A DNA stretch of 64,000 bases. Source: Paraconexibacter antarcticus (GTDB lineage Bacteria; Actinomycetota; Thermoleophilia; Solirubrobacterales; Solirubrobacteraceae). Below the pieces are notes generated by a model. The model had not been told where the DNA came from. It saw only the letters and a program-made list of their open reading frames with translations, and searched no databases. Position 1 is the stretch's first letter. The number at the start of each line of letters is the position of its first letter. The stretch is from positions 3,786,514 through 3,850,513 of the forward strand of contig NZ_CP098502.1 of NCBI RefSeq assembly GCF_024220175.1, read 5' to 3'. The translations under genes and the position numbers were made by a program. This document shows positions 53,382-61,344 of this stretch, one piece after another.

Positions 53382-53890
53382 GATCGCGGCGGCTGCTCGT
53401 CGGTCTCCGGCGCGCTCTTGGCCAGCAGTTCTTCCAAGAGCGCGGAGACGTTTCCCTGCACCTCGATCACCCGACGCGCCGTCACCAGATCGGCCTGCGA
53501 GCGCTCCAGCTGGCGACGCAGCGCCGCGTTCTCCATCCGCTCGGCGCTCGGCGGCTTGGGGCCACGCTGGCGAGGCTCCAGCGCCCCGAGCGCGCCGCTG
53601 TCGCGGGCCCGCCGCCACTCCGTCAGCAGCGAGGAGTACAAGCCCTCGCGGCGCAGCACCTCGCCGATCTCGCCGGGCTTGGTGCACGCCTCGGCGGCGA
53701 GCACGATCTTCAGCTTGTACGCCGCGGTGAACCTGCGGCGCGTCGCCCGCGGCACGAGCTCGGGATCCGGGACCCCCACCAGCGACGACGCGCCGCCGGC
53801 GATGTGCCTACGCTCGCCTTCGGCTCCCTCCGGCACACCGCCGGCGGAACCCTCCAGCTCGTCCTTCATCCCTGCAGAGAACTGCGACAC
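53378..53890 (-). CDS. IS3-family transposase OrfA (copy D)
   Basis: This 170-residue HTH subunit is identical to that of copies A and C. Confidence 0.9.
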   Translation of the reverse strand: MSQFSAGMKDELEGSAGGVPEGAEGERRHIAGGASSLVGVPDPELVPRATRRRFTAAYKLKIVLAAEACTKPGEIGEVLRREGLYSSLLTEWRRARDSGALGALEPRQRGPKPPSAERMENAALRRQLERSQADLVTARRVIEVQGNVSALLEELLAKSAPETDEQPPRS

Positions 53891-53967
53891 AACGCACGTC
53901 CGTTCTCGCCCTCAGGCTCAGTAAATACAACGGTAGAACCTGTCTCACGTCACCTTGGCAGAGAGGG

Positions 53968-54181
53968 GAACGCGAAGGCGGCGGCGACGAACTTCAAGGC
54001 CGGCGCCAAGACGTGGAACTACGACGTCTACGAGAACGCGGGCGGGAAGTACAGCTGGCGTGCGAAGGCCCGCAACGGACAGAATGTCGGTAGCGCTGGT
54101 GAGTCGTTCGCGAGCAAGACCAACGCGCAGCGCGCTGCCGACAACGTGCGCGACAACGCCGGGACAGCCACCGGACCGTAG
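53968..54181 (+). pseudogene. DUF1508 (YegP-like) C-terminal fragment
   Basis: From the IS edge the frame reads NAKAAATNFKAGAKTWNYDV, then YENAGGKYSWRAKARNGQNV and SFASKTNAQRAADNVRDNA, and ends at 54181. These residues are one complete DUF1508 repeat (Y-x-D-x2-G-x2-WR-x3-NG) preceded by part of another. The start of the gene is missing, cut off at IS copy D. Confidence 0.8.
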
Positions 54182-54258
54182 TCGCGGGGCCGCCACCACC
54201 CCACCGGCGCCCGCCCCAGGAAAGCGCGGCCCGCCCGGGGTCGATGGCCGGCCTTGGG

Positions 54259-54807
54259 TCAGGATGGGTGAAGTCCGCGGCCGTGTTTGACCAGCCGGTT
54301 CTCGGCCTGGAGGCGTCGGATCGTGGGGTACAGCGCGGTCGCGGGTGTGTCGAGGCTGGCGGCCGCTTCGGCGACGGTGATGCCCGGGCGCGCGCGGATC
54401 GCGTTGATCAGCGGCGTCTCGTACTTCCCCGACCGTCGCGCGGCGACGCCCGCGGGCGTGGTGTGTTCGCCTCGGGCGTCCGGCGTACCGGAGGCGTTGG
54501 CTGACGTGCCGCCGCCGGGGAGCAGCCGCAGCGGCACCGCGACGATCGAGAGAACCTGTCGGACAAGAGACGAGAGCACATTGTGAGGATCGCAAACGCG
54601 CGCGCCCCACGTCACGTCGGCGCCGCCACCCCACCGCCGGCGGAGCTGGGCGGTGCGCCACGTGTCCGCCGTCAGCATGAGATCGACGAGCCGCTCGTGT
54701 CCGGCGTGAGGCGTGAGCACCTCAGACGCCACGAGCATCGCGACCATCGCGTCGTTGGCGGCGACGCGGGCATCGTCGTGGCGGTAAAGGTCAGCGATCC
54801 GGGTCAC
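54259..54807 (-). CDS. winged-helix protein
   Basis: This is a 182-residue protein with a GTG start and a -10-like TAGGGT six bases upstream. The N-terminal helical region is unrecognised. The C-terminal 60 residues form a winged helix (ETPLINAIRARPGITVAEAA, then ALYPTIRRLQAENRLVKHG), similar to small regulators. It follows the graspetide-like operon on the same strand but has its own promoter; it may regulate that locus. Confidence 0.65.
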   Translation of the reverse strand: MTRIADLYRHDDARVAANDAMVAMLVASEVLTPHAGHERLVDLMLTADTWRTAQLRRRWGGGADVTWGARVCDPHNVLSSLVRQVLSIVAVPLRLLPGGGTSANASGTPDARGEHTTPAGVAARRSGKYETPLINAIRARPGITVAEAAASLDTPATALYPTIRRLQAENRLVKHGRGLHPS

Positions 54808-54813
54808 GAACCA

Positions 54814-54819
54814 ACCCTA
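54814..54819 (-). promoter_or_regulatory. -10 box of a leaderless promoter
   Basis: On the reverse strand TAGGGT ends six bases before the GTG at 54807. It overlaps the palindrome CCTACGTAGG (54816-54825). Confidence 0.45.
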
Positions 54820-55049
54820 CGTAGGACGTCGCTATCCCATACGCGGCCGGCCGACCGCTCACGTTTCTCAGCAAACCGCTTGGAGCACACCGGTGACCGG
54901 GTGCTCGTGGCTCCGCTCGATAATCGGTCTTCGGGAACCCGCCGCGGGGTCTCCCTCCCCCGCCCGGTCGCCGGCGATCCGCGCGGCACCACAAGCGTGA
55001 CGTTTTGGCACGGCACAGCAAGCCCAGTTGACGGGTCCATGCCGCGATG

Positions 55050-55772
55050 TCAGTGGCGGAGGGCATAGATCGCCACCGCTGCGATGAGGACCGGCAGGCC
55101 GAGGCTGGCGCGAGTCAGGTGCTCGCCCGCTCGCTCCAGCATCGTCACCTTGTATCTGGCGTAGCGGGCGTTCCAGCCCGCGGCGCGGAGAACCTGGACC
55201 GCGCGTTCGATGCGTGATTCCGGGATGGTCTGGCTGGCCCGCGTGAGGATCGCGGTGCTCGGGAGAACCGACCACGGATGGATCTTTGAGGAGGCCTGAG
55301 TCGCCCGCCATCCGCACAGTCCAAGGCTGCCGGTTACCCACAGCAGCAGCAGCCCGATGACGACCTGCCACGGTCGCCCGTTGATCCGGGTGACGAGCAG
55401 GGTTCCGCCGGCCGATGAGAAGCTGCCGGCTATAGCCGTCGCTGATTGGAGGGTGGCTGCGCGTCGCTCGACGCTCTCGGCCCGGCCGTCGACCATCCGC
55501 TCGGCGATCTGCTCCGCCTCGGCGAGGATCTCCTGTGCGATGTCCGGGTCATCTGTCTTCAGCCGTTCGACAAGCTCGACTTTGGTGAACTCGAACCGGT
55601 TGTCGGGATCAAGTTCGGGGTCGGGATTCAGGCGATGGCACGCCCAGTTCCACGCCTTTGCCGGCCACCCGGATACCGCTGTCTCCTCGGCCGTCTCCGC
55701 GTCAGCCGGTAGGTCTGGCGGGGCGGCCGGAGAGTCGACGGCCGTCGACGGTTGCGGCGCGGGCTGGGTCAT
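55050..55772 (-). CDS. membrane protein coupled to the ATP-grasp gene
   Basis: This is a 240-residue protein whose ATG overlaps the ATP-grasp stop (ATGA). An acidic, Pro-rich N-terminus and a helical region (DIAQEILAEAEQIAERMVDG) precede hydrophobic segments (TAIAGSFSSAGGTLLV, VVIGLLLLWVTGSLGLCGW) and a C-terminal helix (LGLPVLIAAVAIYAL). The layout recalls SLATT-like membrane modules, but I cannot assign it. Its position suggests a part in export of, or immunity to, the peptide. Confidence 0.6.
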   Translation of the reverse strand: MTQPAPQPSTAVDSPAAPPDLPADAETAEETAVSGWPAKAWNWACHRLNPDPELDPDNRFEFTKVELVERLKTDDPDIAQEILAEAEQIAERMVDGRAESVERRAATLQSATAIAGSFSSAGGTLLVTRINGRPWQVVIGLLLLWVTGSLGLCGWRATQASSKIHPWSVLPSTAILTRASQTIPESRIERAVQVLRAAGWNARYARYKVTMLERAGEHLTRASLGLPVLIAAVAIYALRH

Positions 55773-56689
55773 GTCATCAGGAGGCGCGTGAGGGCGCCGG
55801 CGATAGGCACGTCGGCCAACTGTTCGAGCCACGCCCACTGCCCGTTGGGGTTGACCTCCAAGAACCAGAGGGCCCCGTCCTGGTCCCGGACGAGGTCGAT
55901 GGCGGCGAACTGCAGCTGGAGGTCAGCGCACAGGAGCAGGAGCGCGCTTGCGACCCTGGGCGGCAGCTCGATGGGCTGGTGGTCAAGTGCAGCAAGGTCA
56001 CCCGCGCGCATGTCCACCGAGGTTTCCGTGGTCGCCTGGCTGTCGATGGCGACCGCGAAGACCGTCGTCCCCACGACGGTCACGCGGACGTCCTCGGTCT
56101 TGTCGATGAACTGCTGCAGCAGGTAGGGCTCGGGACCGATGTGATCGAGCGGGCCGGAGTCGCCGAGCCGCCGGGTCCACAGGCTCCGGGTCGGGGTCAC
56201 GTACGCCGCCTCGACGGGCTTGACGATGATCGTCTCGTGCCCGGCGGCGAACGCGGCCGCGACGACGGGGTCGTTGGTGACCCGCCAGTCGGGGACGTCC
56301 AGCCCGAGCGCGGCTGCCCGCCGCAGGTTCGCGGGCTTGTCCTCCGCTTGCCGGTTGTGACGGGGATGGTTGACCCACAGGGCGCTGACCGCGCCGAGCG
56401 CGCTGTCGAGCGCGGCGAAGGCCTGCCGCTGCGCCCACCGCGTGACCTCCGGCGACCGCCCGGTGATGACCGGTGGCCGCGGCCGGCGCCACCACACCGC
56501 CCTCACGTCGCGTAGCCGGATCTCCCGGCCGTCCATGCGAAGACAACAGCCGGCGGGGCCGTCGTCGATCCTGATCGGCTCCGGATAGAGGTCGGTGTCG
56601 AGCAGGACCCAGTCCGCGCCGGCCTCGTCAAGCTTGGCAGTGACCGCCGGCAGATGCCCATCGCCGGCGTGCGAGACCACGAGGATCAC
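55769..56689 (-). CDS. ATP-grasp ligase, probable graspetide (RiPP) macrocyclase
   Basis: This is a 306-residue protein with ILVVSHAGDGHLPAVTAKL at the start and DVRAVWWRRPRPP, the 'W-RRP' segment typical of MvdC/MvdD/TgmB-type peptide ligases. The ATP-grasp core follows: EDKPANLRRAAALGLDVPDW, IIVKPVEAAYV, the QQFIDKTEDVRVTVVG strand, and the metal-binding LWFLEVNPNGQWAWLE. These enzymes form ester or amide links between Asp/Glu and Ser/Thr/Lys of a precursor. The precursor candidate ends eight bases upstream. Confidence 0.82.
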   Translation of the reverse strand: MILVVSHAGDGHLPAVTAKLDEAGADWVLLDTDLYPEPIRIDDGPAGCCLRMDGREIRLRDVRAVWWRRPRPPVITGRSPEVTRWAQRQAFAALDSALGAVSALWVNHPRHNRQAEDKPANLRRAAALGLDVPDWRVTNDPVVAAAFAAGHETIIVKPVEAAYVTPTRSLWTRRLGDSGPLDHIGPEPYLLQQFIDKTEDVRVTVVGTTVFAVAIDSQATTETSVDMRAGDLAALDHQPIELPPRVASALLLLCADLQLQFAAIDLVRDQDGALWFLEVNPNGQWAWLEQLADVPIAGALTRLLMT

Positions 56690-56696
56690 GCCCGGG

Positions 56697-57120
56697 TCAG
56701 GCCCACTGGTCCCGCTCGTTGTCGTCGAAGGTGATGATGTCGAGGTCCTCCGGGCGTGGTAGCGGCCCGACCGACATCACCGCCGACAGCGCGGTGTCCC
56801 GGATCCAGCCGTCGGTCTCGACCGCGGCGGTCTCGGTGTCGAGCCCATCCGGGCGCTGCGGCGGGCCGCTCCCCCAGCTGTCGGTCTCGACCGACTTGGT
56901 CTCGATGTCGAGGTCCTCCGGGCGCGGGGACGGGCCGCCGGCCCAGCTGTCCCTCTCGTCGGACCTCGTGATCGTGTCCAGGTCCTCCGGTCCCGCCACC
57001 CAGCCGTCCTGCTCGACGGAGCGGGTCTCGATGTCCAGGTCGTCCGGGCGGGTCGGCGGGCCGACCGCCGTCCAGGAGTCCTGCTCGACCGACTCGGTGA
57101 TGATCTCAAGGTCGTCGTGA
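56697..57120 (-). CDS. multi-core graspetide precursor candidate
   Basis: This reverse frame carries six repeats of a 15-16-residue unit ending in Trp: DDLEIITESVEQDSW, DDLDIETRSVEQDGW, EDLDTITRSDERDSW, EDLDIETKSVETDSW, DGLDTETAAVETDGW and EDLDIITFDDNERDQW. They are separated by short Gly/Pro spacers such as GGPSPRP. Every unit keeps Thr followed by Glu and Asp, matching the Thr/Ser-to-Asp/Glu linkages of graspetides. No leader start is obvious. The first GTG in frame (56999) covers only the last four units; the upstream two run into a cupredoxin gene in another frame. Confidence 0.7.
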
Positions 57121-57439
57121 CCTCGCAGTAGAAGCCGAAACTCCCGGCGCTCGCGAACGCCCGGTCATACGTCCACGAGGAGCTCAGCGGCGTCACCGCG
57201 GCGGCGTCACCGTCGAAGCGCAGGTTGTGCGTGCCGTCGTTGCTGTTGGAGAAGTGCACCGTGTCCCCGGCAGTGACGGTGACGGTGCTCGGGTTCCAGC
57301 TATTGGAACTCGTCGCACGAACCGTCGGCGTGGACGCGAGCGCCGGCAGCACCGCACAGGCAAAACCGAGAACCGCAAAGGCCGGAAGCGCGAGCCAGGC
57401 ACGAGCGCGAACCGCGGCGCCAGGACGAGATGACGACAT
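57119..57439 (-). pseudogene. truncated secreted cupredoxin joined out of frame to the repeat protein
   Basis: The ATG at 57439 begins a signal peptide (WLALPAFAVLGFACAVLPAL). A plastocyanin-like domain follows, with WNPSTVTVTAGDTVHFSN, one copper His in DGTHNLRFDG and the Cys in GSFGFYCEV. The second His and the Met that should follow Cys are absent in this frame. One extra base would read CEVH and pass into the repeat frame. Either a one-base deletion or a deletion fusion has joined two genes here. Confidence 0.7.
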
Positions 57440-57541
57440 ACCCCCCACAACGGTCCCAGGCCCCCGGGGTTGGGACGAGTTCCCCGCTGAGGAGATGCGG
57501 TGGCGGCGCTCGGTCCCCGGGCGTCGCCACCACGGCTGGCG

Positions 57542-58714
57542 CTAGAAGGCGGCCACCCCGTTGGGGGTGCCCAGGCCCGTAGGCCCGTCGAAGCCGGAGA
57601 TCGCGGTGCAGAGGTAGCTGCCGCCGCAGCTGCCGTTGCTGCCGGAGGCCACGTCGTACAGGGCGCTGGTGTGCGAGTAGGGGTAGGAGCCGCTGGTGAC
57701 CGCGTTGCCCGCCAGTGCGTAGACGCCGGCGATGACCGGGGCGGCGACGCTCGTGCCGCCGAAGACGAGCCAGCCGCCCGAGCCGCGGAAGGAATCGTAG
57801 ACCGCGACGCCCGTGTTCGGGTCGGCGACCGCCGAGACATCGGCGACCGTCCGCTTCGCGCAGCCGGTGTCGGTCTGCCAGGTCGGCTTGGCGATGTACG
57901 CCGAGCACCCGCTACCCGCACCCGACCACGCCGTCTCCGTCCAGCCGCGAGTGCTCGCCGCCTTCTTCAGCGACGTCCCGCCGACGGCGGTGACGTACAG
58001 CGAGGCGGCCGGAAACTCCACGCCGTACCCGTTGTCACCCGAGGACACCGTCACGGCGATGCCGGGGTGGTTGTAGTGGGACTGGTCGGTGACCTCGGAG
58101 GCGTACTCGCTGCCGCCGTAGCTGTTGGAGATCGTGAAGGCCCCGAGCGTCGCGGCGGTGTCGACCGCCGTGCTGAGGTTGGCGAAGCTGTTCGTCTTGG
58201 ACTCGACCAACAGGATCTTGCAGTTCGGGCAGATCGCCGAGGCCATGTCCACGTCGAGCGAGATCTCCTGCGCCCACCCACCGTCGGCGCGGGGGTAGGA
58301 GCCCTGCACGCCGGTCTGGTTGACCTTCCTGAAGCAGCCGTTCGCGGTCGTGCACGGCGTCAGCCCGTACTGCGCGCGGTACACGCCGAGGTCCGACTCC
58401 GCGTTCGGGTCGTCGTAGGCGTCGACAATTGCGATCGTCCTCCCCGCCCCCGCCGTGCCCGAGGGCAGGACATAGGCGGACTGCAGGTCGGCCGGCCCGT
58501 AGCCCGCCGGCGTCGCGGTGACCAGCGGCGCGCCCGACCCGTCCGTGACGACCTGGGAGTCACAGTGCGCGAAGCCCGACGGCGCCCCGGGACAGACCGC
58601 CTTGTGCGCCACCCCCTGCGCAGACGGCGCCGCCCCCGCAGCCGATGACGACGCCAGGACGAGGAGGACGACAGAAACGGCAACCCGGCCGGTACGGCGA
58701 GCAGTGGAAAGCAT
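57542..58714 (-). CDS. secreted S53-like (sedolisin) peptidase
   Basis: This is a 390-residue protein from the ATG at 58714. Its signal peptide is VAVSVVLLVLASSSAAGAA. Sedolisin features are YGPADLQSAYVLPSG, IAIVDAYDDPNAESDLGVYR, WAQEISLDVDMASAICPNC (presumed Glu/Asp), VTVSSGDNGYGVEFPA and WLVFGGTSVAAPVIAG (Ser in GTS). The pro-domain normally in front of S53 enzymes is missing or very short, as in a subgroup of actinobacterial members. Extracellular protein breakdown is the expected role. A link to the nearby peptide locus is possible but unproven. Confidence 0.82.
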   Translation of the reverse strand: MLSTARRTGRVAVSVVLLVLASSSAAGAAPSAQGVAHKAVCPGAPSGFAHCDSQVVTDGSGAPLVTATPAGYGPADLQSAYVLPSGTAGAGRTIAIVDAYDDPNAESDLGVYRAQYGLTPCTTANGCFRKVNQTGVQGSYPRADGGWAQEISLDVDMASAICPNCKILLVESKTNSFANLSTAVDTAATLGAFTISNSYGGSEYASEVTDQSHYNHPGIAVTVSSGDNGYGVEFPAASLYVTAVGGTSLKKAASTRGWTETAWSGAGSGCSAYIAKPTWQTDTGCAKRTVADVSAVADPNTGVAVYDSFRGSGGWLVFGGTSVAAPVIAGVYALAGNAVTSGSYPYSHTSALYDVASGSNGSCGGSYLCTAISGFDGPTGLGTPNGVAAF

Positions 58715-59019
58715 GAAGACCTCAGGATGGAAGGCACGACACAAGCCCAGCGACCCAACACCGACAAGCTTCGGCAGGACCGTACCGCGCTTGAGCCATG
58801 CTGCGCCACCCGTTGGACGACAGTTGTCGCACGGTCACGAGCGGCTCCGCCGGCGCGGAGGTGCGGCACGCCGGACGGAGCCACTCATGTCCACCGCCGC
58901 CGACAGGCGAAGGGCCCCGCTCGCGGCGTCGGGGTTCCCGCCGCGTAGCGATGAGTGCATCCACGGGGCTGGCCGAGCGGGCGCGTGGCACGCGTGCTCG
59001 CTTGGGTCACCCCCGGATG
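58715..59019. other. 305-base intergenic gap
   Basis: Sequence between the secreted helical protein gene and the S53 peptidase gene, both on the reverse strand. It must hold the peptidase promoter, but no clear -10 box, repeat or RNA could be identified. Confidence 0.4.
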
Positions 59020-59910
59020 TCAGCTGCCGGGCTTCCCGGTCGGGTGCGACGGCGGGGTCGGCGGGGTCGGGCGGTCGTCGTGCATGGTGCGCGCGTCGGT
59101 GCGGGCGTGGGTGACGATGCTCGTCACGAAGCTGCGGATCGAGGCGGGCATGCGGTCGGAGAAGCGGCTGAGGATGTCCGCCAGCGTGCCGTGTTCGGCG
59201 CTTACCGCGTCGTAGGCCTTGGTCAGACCGGGCTTGGCCGCGTCGGGCGTGGACGCCGATCCGAGCAGCTCCTTGAGCTTGTCGGCGGCCGTGGTCTGGC
59301 CGGCGACGTCGGTCTTGACCGCGGTGGCGAGCGTCTGCTTGTTGGCCGGCGTCACGGCGTCGCTGACCAGCGCCTTGGCGTCGGCGGTGATCTCGCCGGA
59401 GCGATCGGTGGAGAGTGCCTGGACGGCGTGCGCGAGTCCGGCCTGCGCCTGCGCAGGCGCCGTGAGCGCGACGGCGGTGAGGACGGCGATCGCCTTGTCG
59501 CGGCCCGTGGTGTCCGTCAGGGCGGCTTGGGCGACCTGGCTCTGCACCGTGCCGTGCGTGCGGGGCAGCAGCGTGGCGAGCTTGACGATGTTGGTGTCCT
59601 GCTGCTCGGCGACGGCGGCCTGCGCGTCGGCCGCGAGGGCGCGGGCGGCGGGGGTGCTCGCGGCGTGGCGGGCCTGGGCGGCGGCCGAGCGGGCCAGGCC
59701 CATCTCCTTGCGGCTGGTCGTGAACGCCTTGGTGCCGCGGGTCACATCACCGCCCTTGAACAGGCTCAGCGCGTGGATAAGCGCGCTGTCGGCCTTGGCG
59801 GTATGACTCGTCGCGGCGTCGACGCCGGTCTGCACATCGGCGGCCAACGCCCCGGCGGGGACCACGAGCGCCGCGGCTGCCGCGACGCATATGAGAGATG
59901 ACTTGCGCAT
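59020..59910 (-). CDS. secreted alpha-helical protein
   Basis: This is a 296-residue protein; AGGAGTGAAG lies directly before the ATG at 59910. The signal peptide is SLICVAAAAALVVPAGALA. The mature part is almost all helical and Ala-rich (RSAAAQARHAASTPAARALA, then ALAADAQAAVAEQQDTNIVK), with repeated short helices. It ends in a Pro-rich tail (DDRPTPPTPPSHPTGKP). It resembles DUF5667-like exported proteins, but the match is loose. Function unknown. Confidence 0.65.
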   Translation of the reverse strand: MRKSSLICVAAAAALVVPAGALAADVQTGVDAATSHTAKADSALIHALSLFKGGDVTRGTKAFTTSRKEMGLARSAAAQARHAASTPAARALAADAQAAVAEQQDTNIVKLATLLPRTHGTVQSQVAQAALTDTTGRDKAIAVLTAVALTAPAQAQAGLAHAVQALSTDRSGEITADAKALVSDAVTPANKQTLATAVKTDVAGQTTAADKLKELLGSASTPDAAKPGLTKAYDAVSAEHGTLADILSRFSDRMPASIRSFVTSIVTHARTDARTMHDDRPTPPTPPSHPTGKPGS

Positions 59911-59912
59911 CT

Positions 59913-60533
59913 TCACTCCTTGGTGTGGGACTGCAGGTGGACCCTTCTCACCCGGTGCAACACCGCGACGCCGACAAGGTTGGAACGATCGCCCCTGCTG
60001 AGCGGCCGATTCCCCGCTCGACGAGGTCCCGGAAGGGTCCTGACCTTTCGGCAGCCGGTGGTGTGGCCGCTGACCTCCAACGCGTCGCCGATTTGCTCCC
60101 ACGACGTCGACTTCGCGTGCTCCGCGGCTACTGCGAGCACCAGCATCTCCTCGGCCTGGGAGACCAGCCGCGTCGTCTCCTCCACAAGCTCGCCGCCGCG
60201 GCCGTAGCCGTCCGCGTAGAGCAGGTCAGCGCCCGCCCCATCTTCGCGCGCGGTCCCGGTCAGCCAGCTGGCGGCACTGGTGGCCTCACCCGGGTCCAGG
60301 ATGTTCAAATGGCCGCGGCCGCGGCCGAGCGTGATGACCTGCCCGCCGAGGGCCTTGATGAGGTCGACGTAGTCGGGCTTCAGATCCCCCAGGACGAGGG
60401 GCATGACGCCGTAGCCGGTCAGGCCAAGGGCCATCCGGCGAATGACGGTCGACTTGCCAAGCCCCGGCTTGCCGAGCATGGACAGGCTGGGGTTGCTGAT
60501 CAGATTCGCGCGCTGAAACCGCGCACGTTTCAA
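59913..60533 (-). pseudogene. conjugative-transfer ATPase remnant
   Basis: The first 85 residues are VirB4/TraC-like: NLISNPSLSMLGKPGLGKST (Walker A) and PLVLGDLKPDYVDLIKALGG, then GRGRGHLNILDPGEA. The sequence then switches to unrelated residues (LVSQAEEMLVLAVAAEHAKS, then TSWEQIGDALEVSGHT), which look like an HTH from another protein. The tail is Arg-rich and non-coding in style. It is therefore a chimera of gene fragments rather than a working ATPase. It overlaps the rhomboid-like gene stop by four bases. Confidence 0.65.
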
Positions 60534-61306
60534 CCCTGCTCGCGCCCAGTCAGCGATAGCTGAGTGTCAAGCGGGGTTGCGCGCGACGGGCCGGCTATGC
60601 CGCGGTAGTTGGCTGGTGAAGGCCAGCCAACACGGATGTTGAGCACCGCGAGGAAGCGACGGGTCCAGAGCATCGTGGCGATGCCGGCAGTGACCGCGAG
60701 GGTGTGCTCTGCCTCGGCGATCGTGCTGTCGCCCACGATCGCCACGCCGGTGTAGGCGGTCGCGAGCAGCAGCAACGTCGCCCAGGTCCGCGGCCGCGGC
60801 CGGACCGTGAGGACGAGGTCGGTGGCGAGCATCGCGAGGATCGTGATCCACACGCACGAGATCCCGAAGTCGGGATTGACGTACGCGTGATGCAGGCGCG
60901 ACCCGGTTTCCCAGAGGATCCCCGTGCCGGCATAGGCGGTGAGGGTCGACCCGACGTGCCCGAGCAGCAGCGCCGACCACAGCGCGCCCGCCCCGTGCCG
61001 AAACAGCAGCGCCCAGATCAGAACGACGGCGACCACCAGCTGCAGACCCTGCACGCGGTCGAGCACCAAGGCGCTGCTGAACAGGGTCCACACCCTGCCG
61101 TGGTAGACGAGGCTCGGGCTGGTCGCCCATCGATGGGCGAGGTCGGCGCCGGTGACCGCGCGAATGCCGGCTACGAGCACGATGGCCGGAATGTACCCGA
61201 GCGCCAACCACCGACCAGCGTTCTGCCCCAACGCCACCCGGCTTGCCCAAGACGTTCGCTCATGTGCAAAGCACAGCTTCGCAGCAGTCCGAGCCGCCGC
61301 CCCCAT
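60530..61306 (-). CDS. rhomboid-like membrane protein
   Basis: The start is taken as the ATG at 61306; the frame extends further up through sequence belonging to the neighbouring gene. The protein is about 258 residues with five or six helices. Conserved-looking parts are HGRVWTLFSSALVLDRVQGL, LLGHVGSTLTAYAGTGILWE and HHAYVNPDFGISCVWITILA, a layout close to rhomboid-like actinobacterial proteins. A catalytic Ser-His pair is not certain. The C-terminus is a short basic tail. Confidence 0.6.
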   Translation of the reverse strand: MGAAARTAAKLCFAHERTSWASRVALGQNAGRWLALGYIPAIVLVAGIRAVTGADLAHRWATSPSLVYHGRVWTLFSSALVLDRVQGLQLVVAVVLIWALLFRHGAGALWSALLLGHVGSTLTAYAGTGILWETGSRLHHAYVNPDFGISCVWITILAMLATDLVLTVRPRPRTWATLLLLATAYTGVAIVGDSTIAEAEHTLAVTAGIATMLWTRRFLAVLNIRVGWPSPANYRGIAGPSRATPLDTQLSLTGREQG

Positions 61307-61344
61307 CGCGCAGGTGCGTGCCACGTTCGGTTCGCGCCCGCTGA

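Larger units (their letters stand above)
52331..53967 (-). mobile_element. IS3-family element, copy D, at a rearrangement junction
   Basis: This 1,637-bp element is identical in layout to copies A-C. The flanking triplets differ (GTC left, GAA right), so no target duplication exists. The left side is the beheaded TerB-C gene and the right side the end of an unrelated DUF1508 gene, so DNA between them has been lost or exchanged. Confidence 0.9.

Noticed and set aside
56719..57120. Plus-strand 133-codon Ser/Arg-rich frame
   Set aside because: It is the antisense shadow of the six-repeat precursor. Its apparent repeats simply mirror those on the other strand.
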